Origin: Bacillota bacterium
GTDB lineage: Bacteria > Bacillota > Clostridia > Peptostreptococcales > Natronincolaceae
Direction: 5' to 3'
Length of the DNA: 11,868 nucleotides
Assembly: GCA_023387935.1 (NCBI GenBank)
Contig: JAEWHG010000069.1
Coordinates: 1 to 11,868, forward strand
The notes beneath the pieces were generated by a model. That model saw only the letters and a list, made by a program, of their open reading frames with translations, had not been told where the DNA came from and ran no database searches. The position numbers were made by a program, and so were the translations under genes. This document shows, piece after piece, positions 1 through 7,619 of the stretch; within the stretch, counting starts at the first letter, position 1; each line of letters starts with the position of its first letter.

Positions 1-2
1 AT

Positions 3-77
3 TTATATATCAATTTAAAAGACGTAAATATCTCCGAGGACTATCAAAATAATAAATTGCTTATCCGAAAAATCTAA
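3..77 (+). CDS. Possible 3' end of a convergent plus-strand gene (partial)
   Basis: Frame 3 of the plus strand is open from the window edge to a TAA at 75-77, giving 24 residues of mixed, protein-like composition (ending NNKLLIRKI). The bidirectional terminator at 101-140 would serve as this gene's terminator, which fits a convergent gene pair. Frame 2 is also open from the edge to a TAA at 50-52, so the frame choice is not secure, and open runs this short occur by chance in AT-rich DNA. No family can be recognised. Confidence 0.25.
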   Translation, partial: LYINLKDVNISEDYQNNKLLIRKI

Positions 78-100
78 TTTGCTCCTCCTTAATTTTATAT

Positions 101-140
101 AAAAAAAGACCTAGATGCTACCAGAATTTAGGTCTTTTTT
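101..140. terminator. Bidirectional rho-independent terminator
   Basis: Positions 102-113 and 129-140 form a perfect 12-bp stem (AAAAAAGACCTA paired with TAGGTCTTTTTT) around a 15-nt loop. Read on the minus strand it ends in a run of seven U (107-101), and on the plus strand in a run of six U (135-140). It can therefore end the minus-strand operon after the ChlD-like gene and also any plus-strand gene entering from the left edge. The A/T outer half of the stem doubles as the U tract for either direction. Confidence 0.85.
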
Positions 141-146
141 GCTTAT

Positions 147-209
147 TTAAATATAGCAGTCACAGTAGACCACAAGAGACATTTCCACATGGGTTGTTTC
201 TCTTGCCAC
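147..209 (-). CDS. Possible 20-residue small protein after the ChlD-like gene
   Basis: A GTG at 207-209 opens a 20-codon frame (starting MARETTHVEM, ending VYCDCYI) that stops at TAA 147-149, directly before the operon terminator. A full AGGAGG lies upstream at 221-226, 11 nt from the GTG, which is slightly long. The site begins three bases after the stop codon of the ChlD-like gene, where a Shine-Dalgarno would sit for one more cistron. Two cysteines (CDC) sit near the end. The same DNA carries an inverted repeat (173-179 with 199-205), so it may be a structured 3' UTR instead. No known family is recognised. Confidence 0.3.
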   Translation of the reverse strand: MARETTHVEMSLVVYCDCYI

Positions 210-229
210 TAGACTAGGTACCTCCTATT

Positions 230-2101
230 TTACATCTTATTAAATCTAACAATATCTTCGATTATATTATCATTAAAATCGTCTAATTTATAATACTTGC
301 TTCCCATAATATCTGCAATTTTTCTGCCTATTCCCACCTTAATAAATCCTTTTTCTGTATCAATGATTATGGTTTTGCATCCCAAAGATTTTATTCTTGT
401 TGCCTCTTCCATAGTCTCTTCTACAGGTTCTTTACTATTTATACTATAATTCGGTCTGAAATCGGATATGATTACAACTATAGGCTCTTGATTTATATCT
501 TTATACATCTCTTCATGAACAATAGAATATGCTTTTTTTAAACCCTCCGATAAAGGGGTTCTACCTCCTGTAGGTAGTTCTGCTAATCTCTTTTTTGCTA
601 AATCTACACTTCTAGTTATATTCAATAGAAGCTCAGCACGATCCTTTCGAAAAGCAATAACACCTACCTTATCTCTATTCTGATATGCGTCCATAAGCAT
701 GGATATAACAGCACCTTTTACTGCTTCCATTCTTTTAAATGCGCCCATGGACCCGCTTGCATCTACTACGAATAATATGCTAGTTCCTGTTCTTTTTAGC
801 CTTACCTTCTCCCTTAAATCTTCTTTCTTTATTACGATGGCAAGATTATTTTTTCTTCTATATCTTTGGTATGGAACTGCTGCCCTTATGGTTGCATCAA
901 AGGCGATATCTTTAATCCTACCATTTGGTATCCTATATTTTATATATCTTCCGTGAGCTTTGTTTGTAATTGTTTTAATTCTTTTACCCGTACCTTGGTT
1001 TTTCAAAGGAGTGCTCTTATGTTTTTCTTTGTCCAATAGTTTTATAGAATATTTAAAATCAATAGGTGATTGAACTTCTTCCTTCTCGTAGCTTCCATCA
1101 TCTATATTATTCTTAGATGGTTTTTCGTTTTCTATATTCCCTGTATTTGATTCATCCTGTGAATTCGTGTCATTTTCTCTATTTGATTGGCTCTGTTCAT
1201 TTGATTCATTTGAATTATCTGATTCACTAGGTTCATTGGGGTTATTGGACTTATTACTATCATCTTGCATATTCTCCTTACTATGGTCATGAGGGTTCTC
1301 CCTCATTCTGTGGGGCAAAACATACTCAGAGGCTTCCTGTATATCTTCAAGAGAAACGTATTTCCTCATATTATAGGCAGCTATAGCCTTTGCCGTTTCC
1401 AAAAGCAATATCTCACACCGATGCCCCTGGCATCCACATTCCTTTGATATTTCCACAGCTGTTCTAATATGAGTATCATTTACCGATATTTTTTTAAAAA
1501 TATTTTTTGCAGTTGAAAGGCTTTTTTTCACATCTTCTATATTATTTTTTTGATTTTTTATAAAGCTATATGGATTATATTCATATTCTAAATTATTTTT
1601 TATTATTTCTTTTCTTTGTAAATAATCCTCTATTGTATTACATTCTACATATAGTCCTATTTTATCTAAGAAGTGATTACTCAAGCTACCTTCTTCTGGG
1701 TTCATAGTACCTACAAGTATGGTATTGTCCGTAGTATTAAAGAGGGATTCAAATACTATGGATAATATACTCTCTGGCATAAGGTTGATCTCATCAAAAT
1801 AGATTATATTTCCCTTACCTCTTTCAAGGAGCCCTTTAGAAGAAATTTTTTTACCTATTTTTAGAGTTTTTTCTATATCAATTTCACCTACTAAGCTTTC
1901 TTCTGTTATATTTAGTGGCACATCGACGATATCCATATCTTCTATAACATAGGATAGCCCTCTAACAATAGCAGATTTAGCCGTTCCTCTATGACCGCTT
2001 ATAACTACGCCACCAATAGCTGGATTAATCATATTGAGTAGCAAAGCCTTTTTCACTTTCTCCTGCCCTATTACAGCAGTCATAGGAAATTTAGCCAACA
2101 A
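230..2101 (-). CDS. ChlD/BchD-like chelatase subunit (AAA+ plus VWA domain)
   Basis: Subunit D of a class I (ATP-dependent) tetrapyrrole metal chelatase. It is expected to form a ring complex with the ChlI-like ATPase and to dock it on the CobN-like subunit in the cytoplasm. With the start used here (623 aa), the N-terminal AAA+ domain has Walker A GHRGTAKS (36-43), Walker B IIYFDEIN (99-106) and a sensor-2-type GHR (226-228). An N/S/E/D-rich linker follows (about 270-344). The C-terminal von Willebrand A domain carries the MIDAS motif DASGS (447-451), T515 and D547. Walker A and B are intact, unlike photosynthetic BchD, but Lys147 stands where ChlI has Arg in LDRFG. The start chosen is TTG at 2099-2101, with AAAGGA nine bases upstream; an in-frame TTG at 2117-2119 lacks a good ribosome site. 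It overlaps the ChlI-like gene by 11 nt and is the last large gene of the operon. Confidence 0.9.
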   Translation of the reverse strand: MLAKFPMTAVIGQEKVKKALLLNMINPAIGGVVISGHRGTAKSAIVRGLSYVIEDMDIVDVPLNITEESLVGEIDIEKTLKIGKKISSKGLLERGKGNIIYFDEINLMPESILSIVFESLFNTTDNTILVGTMNPEEGSLSNHFLDKIGLYVECNTIEDYLQRKEIIKNNLEYEYNPYSFIKNQKNNIEDVKKSLSTAKNIFKKISVNDTHIRTAVEISKECGCQGHRCEILLLETAKAIAAYNMRKYVSLEDIQEASEYVLPHRMRENPHDHSKENMQDDSNKSNNPNEPSESDNSNESNEQSQSNRENDTNSQDESNTGNIENEKPSKNNIDDGSYEKEEVQSPIDFKYSIKLLDKEKHKSTPLKNQGTGKRIKTITNKAHGRYIKYRIPNGRIKDIAFDATIRAAVPYQRYRRKNNLAIVIKKEDLREKVRLKRTGTSILFVVDASGSMGAFKRMEAVKGAVISMLMDAYQNRDKVGVIAFRKDRAELLLNITRSVDLAKKRLAELPTGGRTPLSEGLKKAYSIVHEEMYKDINQEPIVVIISDFRPNYSINSKEPVEETMEEATRIKSLGCKTIIIDTEKGFIKVGIGRKIADIMGSKYYKLDDFNDNIIEDIVRFNKM

Positions 2102-3110
2102 TTTCTCGTATCCTTTCAAAGCTTAACTTACTCTCTTCAAAGGGCTTTCTTCTCATTCTATGAGGTAAAGCTAATTCTGCGGCATAAACAAGATCTTCTT
2201 TCTCTATATTTATACGACCTTCAAAGGCCGCCTTTGTAGTTGCTGTTTTTATCATAGTGATATCAGCTCTATGCCCATCAACACCTAATTCTATGCTTAG
2301 TTTAGCAGCTAGTTCTATTATTTCATCACTGATAAATACTTTAGATAAGCTTTCCTTAGCTTTCATAATCTTTTCCTTTAATGCTTCCTGTTGCTTTTCA
2401 TAGCTTTGGCAAAAAATTTCTTCATTTTTTTCATATGCCATTCGTCTTTTTACTATGTTTACTCTGTTTTCTATATTTTCTTCTCCTACAATATCCACCA
2501 TTAAACCAAATCTATCCAGAAGCTGAGGTCTCAAGTCGCCTTCTTCTGGATTCATCGTTCCTACCATAATAAATTTGGATGGATGCACATAGGATATTCC
2601 TTCTCTTTCTATTGTATTAACGCCCATTGCAGCTGCATCCAGTAATAAATCTACGATATGGTCATCCAATAAATTGACCTCGTCAACATACAATATATTT
2701 CTATTTGCATATGCTAGAACACCTGGCTCTATTCTCCTTTTGCCTTCCGTTATTGCATATTCAATATCCAGCGTGCCCACAACCCGATCTTCCGTAGCAT
2801 TAATAGGTAAATCGATGACCTTCATTTTTTCCTCAATTACCTTTATGTTGCCTTCTTCTCTTTTTCTCCTGCAATCATCACAGTAATTCATGTCATCCTC
2901 TGGATCACATTGGAATAAACATCCTTCAGCTTGATTTCTAAGGGGCAGTAAATCTGCTAAAGCTCTCACTGCCGTTGATTTAGCAGTACCCTTTTCTCCT
3001 CTTATTAGAAGTCCTCCTATGGATGGGTTTATTATATTGTAGATTAAGGCATTTTTCATTTTTTCTTGCCCTATGATTGCTGTAAAGGGATATGATTTTT
3101 TATTTATCAA
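2091..3110 (-). CDS. ChlI/BchI-like chelatase AAA+ ATPase subunit
   Basis: ATPase motor of a class I metal chelatase; ATP hydrolysis by the I/D complex drives metal transfer on the large subunit. From the TTG start used here it is 339 aa, the usual length for BchI. It opens within a few residues of the family's YPFTAIIGQE motif. Walker A is GEKGTAKS (38-45) and Walker B is ILYVDEVN (139-146). Arg200 in LDRFG is the likely arginine finger, and GHRADI contains the sensor-2 Arg281. Four cysteines in a C-x3-C-x8-C-x2-C pattern (64, 68, 77, 80) sit in the insertion after helix 1, as in many ChlI/BchI proteins. TTG at 3108-3110 was chosen because AAGGAG lies nine bases upstream; ATG 3138-3140 or TTG 3144-3146 would add 10 or 12 residues but lack a good site. 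It overlaps the CobN-like gene by 11 nt. Confidence 0.92.
   Translation of the reverse strand: MINKKSYPFTAIIGQEKMKNALIYNIINPSIGGLLIRGEKGTAKSTAVRALADLLPLRNQAEGCLFQCDPEDDMNYCDDCRRKREEGNIKVIEEKMKVIDLPINATEDRVVGTLDIEYAITEGKRRIEPGVLAYANRNILYVDEVNLLDDHIVDLLLDAAAMGVNTIEREGISYVHPSKFIMVGTMNPEEGDLRPQLLDRFGLMVDIVGEENIENRVNIVKRRMAYEKNEEIFCQSYEKQQEALKEKIMKAKESLSKVFISDEIIELAAKLSIELGVDGHRADITMIKTATTKAAFEGRINIEKEDLVYAAELALPHRMRRKPFEESKLSFERIREIVG
2111..2116 (-). promoter_or_regulatory. Ribosome binding site for the ChlD-like gene
   Basis: AAAGGA on the minus strand, nine bases before the TTG at 2099-2101, inside the end of the ChlI-like reading frame. It favours the inner TTG over the TTG at 2117-2119, which has only a distant GAGAG upstream. 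The placement suggests translational coupling to the ChlI-like gene. Confidence 0.5.
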
Positions 3111-6100
3111 TATATTCAGCTCCTTCCAGAAGTCCTTCATTTGCAAGGTACTCTTTTATTATCTTTTCCTTAGTTTCCTCATCTGCATTCCATAGACCTC
3201 TCTGAATTGCTTCAAGCATTCTCTCTATAATGTTTTGTCTTGCATAAGGGTTATTTTCTTGTATCCAATCAGAAAAGTCCTTATCGAATATGAATTTTTC
3301 TGTTAATTGTTCATAATCCCAGTCATCTATTACATTGGTTGTTCCAGACCATCCAAATATATAATCTATGGATCTTGAAATATCTGTACCGCCTTTAAAT
3401 CCATGATTTTGAAGTCCCTTTATCCACTTTGGATTTAATACTTTACTTCTTAGTACAAATTTTACTTCCTCTGATAGACTTCTTACCTTAGTTCTACTTG
3501 GATCTGACGAGTCTCCAATCATGCCCTCCACAGCTTTTCCTCTAAAAACTTTAATAGCACTTAGCATTCCTCCAAGATAGGCATAATTATCATCGTTGGC
3601 AAATATATCCGTTTCCTTTGTATCCATATTTTTTACAGCAACATCTAACCTAGATAACCTTTTTTGGAACATATCCTTTGACTGCTTTCCATGATTGTTT
3701 TTCCCATATGCATAACTACCCCATTCAAGGTAAACCTTGGCAAGATCCTCCTGACTTTCCCAATTTTTCTCATCGATCAATGTATTAACTCCTGTTCCAT
3801 AGGCTCCAGGCTTTGCACTAAATATTCTATATAAGGATTTTTCCTTTGCCTCTTTAGAAGATATTCCCTTACTTTTTAAGTCCTCCATATCTTCAGCAAC
3901 GTGCTTAGCTATATAATTCATATCATGGGGTTCATCAAGAAAAGCTAATTCCTGTACAATACCATCTAAATACTCCATAATATTAGCAAAGGCGTCTCTA
4001 AAAAATCCACTTACTCTTACTGTAACGTCAATTCTTGGTCGTTTCAATTCCTCTAGAGGGATAATTTCCCATCCTCTAATTGTAGTAGTTCCTTTTTGCC
4101 ATATTGGTTTTACTCCCATTAAATACATAATTTCAGATATATCGTCACCCTTTGTTCTCATAGTAGGGCTTCCCCACAGTACAATACCAATGTTCTCGGG
4201 ATAACTTTCATTTTCAGAAACATATCTTTTTAATAAATCATCCCCTAGTTTTTTTCCAGTTTCCCATGCTGATTTATTTGGAATTGCAAATGGATTAACT
4301 GTATAGAAATTCCTTCCTGTAGGCAGGATATCTGCCTGTCCTCTTGTAGGCGCTCCAGAACCCCCTGGACTTACAAATCTACCATCAAGAGCTTTTATGA
4401 TATGATCAATTTCATCCGTTGTTTTTTCTATATTAGGAAGTAATTGATCTATAATATAATTTATCACTACCATTATATTTTCTTTATTGTCTTTACAATA
4501 ACTAGCCACAAGTTGATCTATATCCTCTATTTCATTACCTTCTAAAACAGAATTTATTATTTTAATACCTATGGTATCTGCTTCATCAATAATCTGACCA
4601 CCTGTTTTTAAGCCAAAGTGTACACTACCTCTAAATTCATAGCATTCATCCAAAGTATATCCCATACTTTTAATTATTTCTTCTCTTAAAGAAGGGACTT
4701 CTCCATTCGATAGTCTAGTCAGAGCTATCACAAACTTAGTAAGCTCTTCACCCATAGGATATTCGCCTAGTGTATGCAGTCCGTTGTTAATAAGGGTATC
4801 TTTTATCTCATGTAAATATCCATGTATCTTCTCTAACTTTTCTTCAAAACTGTTTGATTCAACATCTAAATCTTTATCCAATGCTGTTTTAATAATTAAT
4901 TCTTCTATTTCACCTTCTATTAACAATGCCTTCTCCATTTGATAATTCTTTGATTCATTATATTCTTCTATTTTACCTTCAAGTTCTGCCAAATTATCGT
5001 ATGTATCTGCCCTTTCCATTGCTGGCTCTAAATGACTTATTATGCAAGCAAAGCTCCTTCTTTTTGCCTGAGTCCCTTCGCCAGGATTATTAATGATATA
5101 AGGATAAATATTTGGTAGGTCGTCAATTACAGCATCACTTTGACATGTATTAGATAAGCCTACAGCCTTTCCTGGAAGCCATTCCAATGATCCATGTTTG
5201 CCCATATGTATTACTGCATTGGCACCAAATACATTTTTTATCCATTGATAATATCCATAATAGTGGTGTGGCATAGTAATATCAGGGCTGTGATATATCT
5301 TTGAAGAATCAAAAGCAAATCCTCTAGTTGGCTGAATTCCAATGAATATATTCCCGTTTATAATTCCTGGTATAATTAGATTCTCTTCAGATACCATATT
5401 CTGACCTAGTGGAATTCCCCATTCCTCTACCATTTTATTTTGCAAGGATTTATCTAATGATAGGAAACTATTTTCATACTCCTTCTGATGTAAAGAATAG
5501 CTTCGTCTTATCTTAATTTCGTTATTCCAATCTTCATGGCATGTTGCCCTTTCAAAAATCTTATTCATAAGCTCTTTAGATGATTCGTAAATATGCTCTA
5601 CATAATATCCTTCACGCTTTAGTTCTTTTAATATATTTATAACGCTTTGCTGAGTATCCAGACCATATGCACAGCCTATATTTTCATTTTTAGCAGGATA
5701 ATTATGTAATATTATGGCTACCTTCTTATCTTTATTTCGAAGTTTCCTCAATATCCCATAGCTCTTAGCCATTCTAACAATTTTATTTATTCTTTCTTCA
5801 TCTGGAGTATATTCTACAAAATTTATTAAACTATCCGTATCCTGTTTAAGTTCCTTAAAAGCTGCAGGTACAGAAATAATTACGCCATCAAATTCAGGCA
5901 TCGCTATATTAATTGAGATTGATACTGGGTTTAATCCATAAATCTCTTTTTCCCATTGCTCTCTTGTTTCTGAATTTAAAAGAACCTGTAGTATTGGTAC
6001 ATCTAGGGTGTTTAAATACGTTTGTTGATCCTCGCCTATTTTGCTATTGGAGAAAAACGTTGTATTAATTAAAATATCTATCAGCAATTTATCTTCCTTC

Positions 6101-6810
6101 ATAAAAAATTTTTTGTATACATTAGATAAGCCTAGGTTTTTTATTTCAGAATTTTTATATGCAGAAACAAAGACTGGAAGTGCATTCATTCCAGCATCTT
6201 CTATACTATTAATAAACGTATTTATAAAATGTAAGTCTTCATTCAGCCAATGATTCCTATAAAAACTTAATCCTACTGTAATCTTATCTGGATCGTATAC
6301 TTTTTCTAAATACTCATCTATATTTAAACAATTGCCATGGGTGGGGTGATATATTCCCTCCCATGGCAATTCCATTGGCTCATGAAAATCCAGTTCACCA
6401 TTGCCAAAACTATAATTTAAATATTTAAATAAGTTTATAAAATTTACTTTTCCGCTGCTTGTTATATATTGAAATATTTTTTTGGTAACCTTCACTTCTA
6501 TATTGCTAAACTTTTTAGCAAATTCATTGCCAGATAATGTTGTACTATGAATATATACTTTAGTATTTTCGGAGATGCTATTTAGATAGTACTCGCTGTT
6601 AGGGAAGCTATGTTCATCCCCCATTAACTGTATTATAAAAACATCTGCATCCTTCAAATGTTCTTTTAACTCGTCTTGCTCCAATTTGGTAGTCAGATTT
6701 CTTCTTGTAAATACCTTTACTTCCATGTCTCTATCTTTTACTTCTTTATACGCCTTATTTAGAATAGATAGATATGTTTCTACAGCAGTAAAATATACTA
6801 TTTTAAACAT
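3100..6810 (-). CDS. CobN/BchH-family chelatase large subunit
   Basis: Tetrapyrrole-binding catalytic subunit of a class I chelatase (CobN/BchH/HmuS family), 1236 aa, a full family length. Conserved blocks in order: IYHPTHGN (153-160), HMGKHGSLEWLPGK (535-548), DLPNIYPYIINNPGEGTQAKRR (564-585), SGAPTRGQADILPTGRNFYTVNP (818-840), RPRIDVTVRVSGFFRDAF (924-941), SAKPGAYGTGVNTLID (998-1013) and HGFKGGTDISRSIDYIFGW (1136-1154). No signal peptide or membrane segment is apparent, so it should be cytoplasmic. The ATG follows a strong GGAGG six bases upstream. The ChlI- and ChlD-like genes follow directly, so the set is a complete three-subunit machine. The substrate cannot be read from sequence. Cobalt insertion, Mg insertion and metal removal from heme (as reported for Bacteroides HmuS) are all within the family. 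The absence of cob, cbi or bch genes nearby, and the transporters upstream, favour salvage over biosynthesis. Confidence 0.92.
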   Translation of the reverse strand: MFKIVYFTAVETYLSILNKAYKEVKDRDMEVKVFTRRNLTTKLEQDELKEHLKDADVFIIQLMGDEHSFPNSEYYLNSISENTKVYIHSTTLSGNEFAKKFSNIEVKVTKKIFQYITSSGKVNFINLFKYLNYSFGNGELDFHEPMELPWEGIYHPTHGNCLNIDEYLEKVYDPDKITVGLSFYRNHWLNEDLHFINTFINSIEDAGMNALPVFVSAYKNSEIKNLGLSNVYKKFFMKEDKLLIDILINTTFFSNSKIGEDQQTYLNTLDVPILQVLLNSETREQWEKEIYGLNPVSISINIAMPEFDGVIISVPAAFKELKQDTDSLINFVEYTPDEERINKIVRMAKSYGILRKLRNKDKKVAIILHNYPAKNENIGCAYGLDTQQSVINILKELKREGYYVEHIYESSKELMNKIFERATCHEDWNNEIKIRRSYSLHQKEYENSFLSLDKSLQNKMVEEWGIPLGQNMVSEENLIIPGIINGNIFIGIQPTRGFAFDSSKIYHSPDITMPHHYYGYYQWIKNVFGANAVIHMGKHGSLEWLPGKAVGLSNTCQSDAVIDDLPNIYPYIINNPGEGTQAKRRSFACIISHLEPAMERADTYDNLAELEGKIEEYNESKNYQMEKALLIEGEIEELIIKTALDKDLDVESNSFEEKLEKIHGYLHEIKDTLINNGLHTLGEYPMGEELTKFVIALTRLSNGEVPSLREEIIKSMGYTLDECYEFRGSVHFGLKTGGQIIDEADTIGIKIINSVLEGNEIEDIDQLVASYCKDNKENIMVVINYIIDQLLPNIEKTTDEIDHIIKALDGRFVSPGGSGAPTRGQADILPTGRNFYTVNPFAIPNKSAWETGKKLGDDLLKRYVSENESYPENIGIVLWGSPTMRTKGDDISEIMYLMGVKPIWQKGTTTIRGWEIIPLEELKRPRIDVTVRVSGFFRDAFANIMEYLDGIVQELAFLDEPHDMNYIAKHVAEDMEDLKSKGISSKEAKEKSLYRIFSAKPGAYGTGVNTLIDEKNWESQEDLAKVYLEWGSYAYGKNNHGKQSKDMFQKRLSRLDVAVKNMDTKETDIFANDDNYAYLGGMLSAIKVFRGKAVEGMIGDSSDPSRTKVRSLSEEVKFVLRSKVLNPKWIKGLQNHGFKGGTDISRSIDYIFGWSGTTNVIDDWDYEQLTEKFIFDKDFSDWIQENNPYARQNIIERMLEAIQRGLWNADEETKEKIIKEYLANEGLLEGAEYIDK
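3120..3125 (-). promoter_or_regulatory. Ribosome binding site deciding the ChlI-like start
   Basis: AAGGAG on the minus strand, nine bases before TTG 3108-3110 and inside the last codons of the CobN-like gene. The upstream in-frame starts (ATG 3138-3140, TTG 3144-3146) have no comparable site. Confidence 0.55.
6330..6371 (-). repeat. Perfect 12-bp inverted repeat inside the cobN-like gene
   Basis: 6330-6341 (AATTGCCATGGG) is the exact reverse complement of 6360-6371. Inside, after a T:T mismatch, 6343-6346 can pair with 6355-6358 (three G-C and one G-U), leaving an 8-nt loop. It lies about 440 nt into the coding sequence, over the codons for ELPWEGIYHPTHGN. No U tract follows on the minus strand, so it is not a normal terminator. 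Confidence 0.8.
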
Positions 6811-6865
6811 ACTCCACCTCCCAACTTACACTAAAACCTATAGCAATTACGGCATTTTTCTTCAT
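6803..6865 (-). CDS. Possible 20-residue leader peptide before the CobN-like gene
   Basis: An ATG at 6863-6865 opens a 20-codon frame (MKKNAVIAIG, then FSVSWEVEYV) ending with TAA at 6803-6805. It is preceded by AAGG/GGCGG about 6-9 bases upstream (6872-6878). Its end overlaps the CobN-like start by 8 nt (ATGTTTAA). It fills most of the 74-nt gap between the ABC-2 permease and the CobN-like gene, the longest gap between large genes in the operon. It could be a coupling leader, a tiny functional peptide, or the remnant of a lost gene. It matches no family I recognise. Confidence 0.35.
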   Translation of the reverse strand: MKKNAVIAIGFSVSWEVEYV

Positions 6866-6884
6866 AGATATCCGCCTTTCTTTA

Positions 6885-7619
6885 TTAAGCCGTTACGCTA
6901 TTATATTTTTTAATACATAATACAAATAAAATAATAAAATATACAAATAATACAATTACATTTGTCCATTGCGCTGATCCTACTGTGGCTATACTTCTAA
7001 GACCTCCACTAGCATGGGTAAGTGGTAAAGCGTATATTATTTTCTTTACCATTACTGGCATATTATCTGGCGAAAAAAAAGTCCCGCATAAAAATGTCAT
7101 CGGTGTTAAAATATATGTACTGAATCTATTCATATCGGCATGAGAATCTACAGATAAGGCAGCATAAAAACCTAAACAAGAGAAAGCAAGCCCGTTCATA
7201 AACATTATTAATAAGAACATAAAGTTTACTTTTATATGTACACCTGCTAAAAATGAAACTGTGAGTATAATAAAACCAGCATACATACCTCTTAAGGTTC
7301 CAGCTAGAATCTTAGCGGTTACATACCGATATACAGATATAGGCGCTATCAAAAATTGTTCAAAGGTTTTATCATATATTCTGTTAATATTTAGAAGAAC
7401 TGCAACAGCTGAATAGCTTGTGTTCATAGTGGTCATTGCTATAATTCCAGGCACCATAAAATTAATATATGGATAGCCGTTAACATATACATCCTTTCCC
7501 ATGCCCCAGCCGAAAGCGATCATATATAACAACGGGCTTACTAAAGCACTCGATGTTATTTTCCAAAATCTTCTCGTAAAAACGATCCATTCTTCCCACA
7601 AAACTGCATTAAAATCCAA
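6885..7619 (-). CDS. ABC-2 type transporter permease
   Basis: Membrane subunit of an ABC-2 exporter (DrrB/NodJ-like), 244 aa, a normal length. Six hydrophobic segments lie near residues 24-40, 52-77, 105-127, 132-157, 167-184 and 219-237. The family motif region is present: KTFEQFLIAPIS (84-95) in the cytoplasmic loop, and LCGTFFSPDNMP (177-188) with LPLTH (198-202) before the last helix. The start is TTG at 7617-7619 with GAAGG eight bases upstream. It overlaps its partner ATPase by 11 nt, so the two should form the exporter together. The CobN-like gene follows 74 nt later. Relatives export drugs, lipids or polysaccharides; by context this one may export a tetrapyrrole or a linked metabolite, which is inference. 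Confidence 0.9.
   Translation of the reverse strand: MDFNAVLWEEWIVFTRRFWKITSSALVSPLLYMIAFGWGMGKDVYVNGYPYINFMVPGIIAMTTMNTSYSAVAVLLNINRIYDKTFEQFLIAPISVYRYVTAKILAGTLRGMYAGFIILTVSFLAGVHIKVNFMFLLIMFMNGLAFSCLGFYAALSVDSHADMNRFSTYILTPMTFLCGTFFSPDNMPVMVKKIIYALPLTHASGGLRSIATVGSAQWTNVIVLFVYFIILFVLCIKKYNSVTA

Noticed and set aside
82..90. Strong minus-strand Shine-Dalgarno (AAGGAGGAG) after the operon terminator
   Set aside because: No ATG, GTG or TTG with an open frame follows at a usable distance before the window edge, so no gene start can be supported.
230..6810. Bacteriochlorophyll magnesium chelatase (BchHID)
   Set aside because: The families match, but no other bch gene is present and the large subunit is flanked by import and export genes. 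The photosynthetic gene names were therefore not used.
230..6810. Aerobic cobaltochelatase CobNST
   Set aside because: The ATPase partners are of the ChlI/ChlD type, not the CobS/CobT type, and no cob gene is nearby. Cobalt as the metal remains possible.
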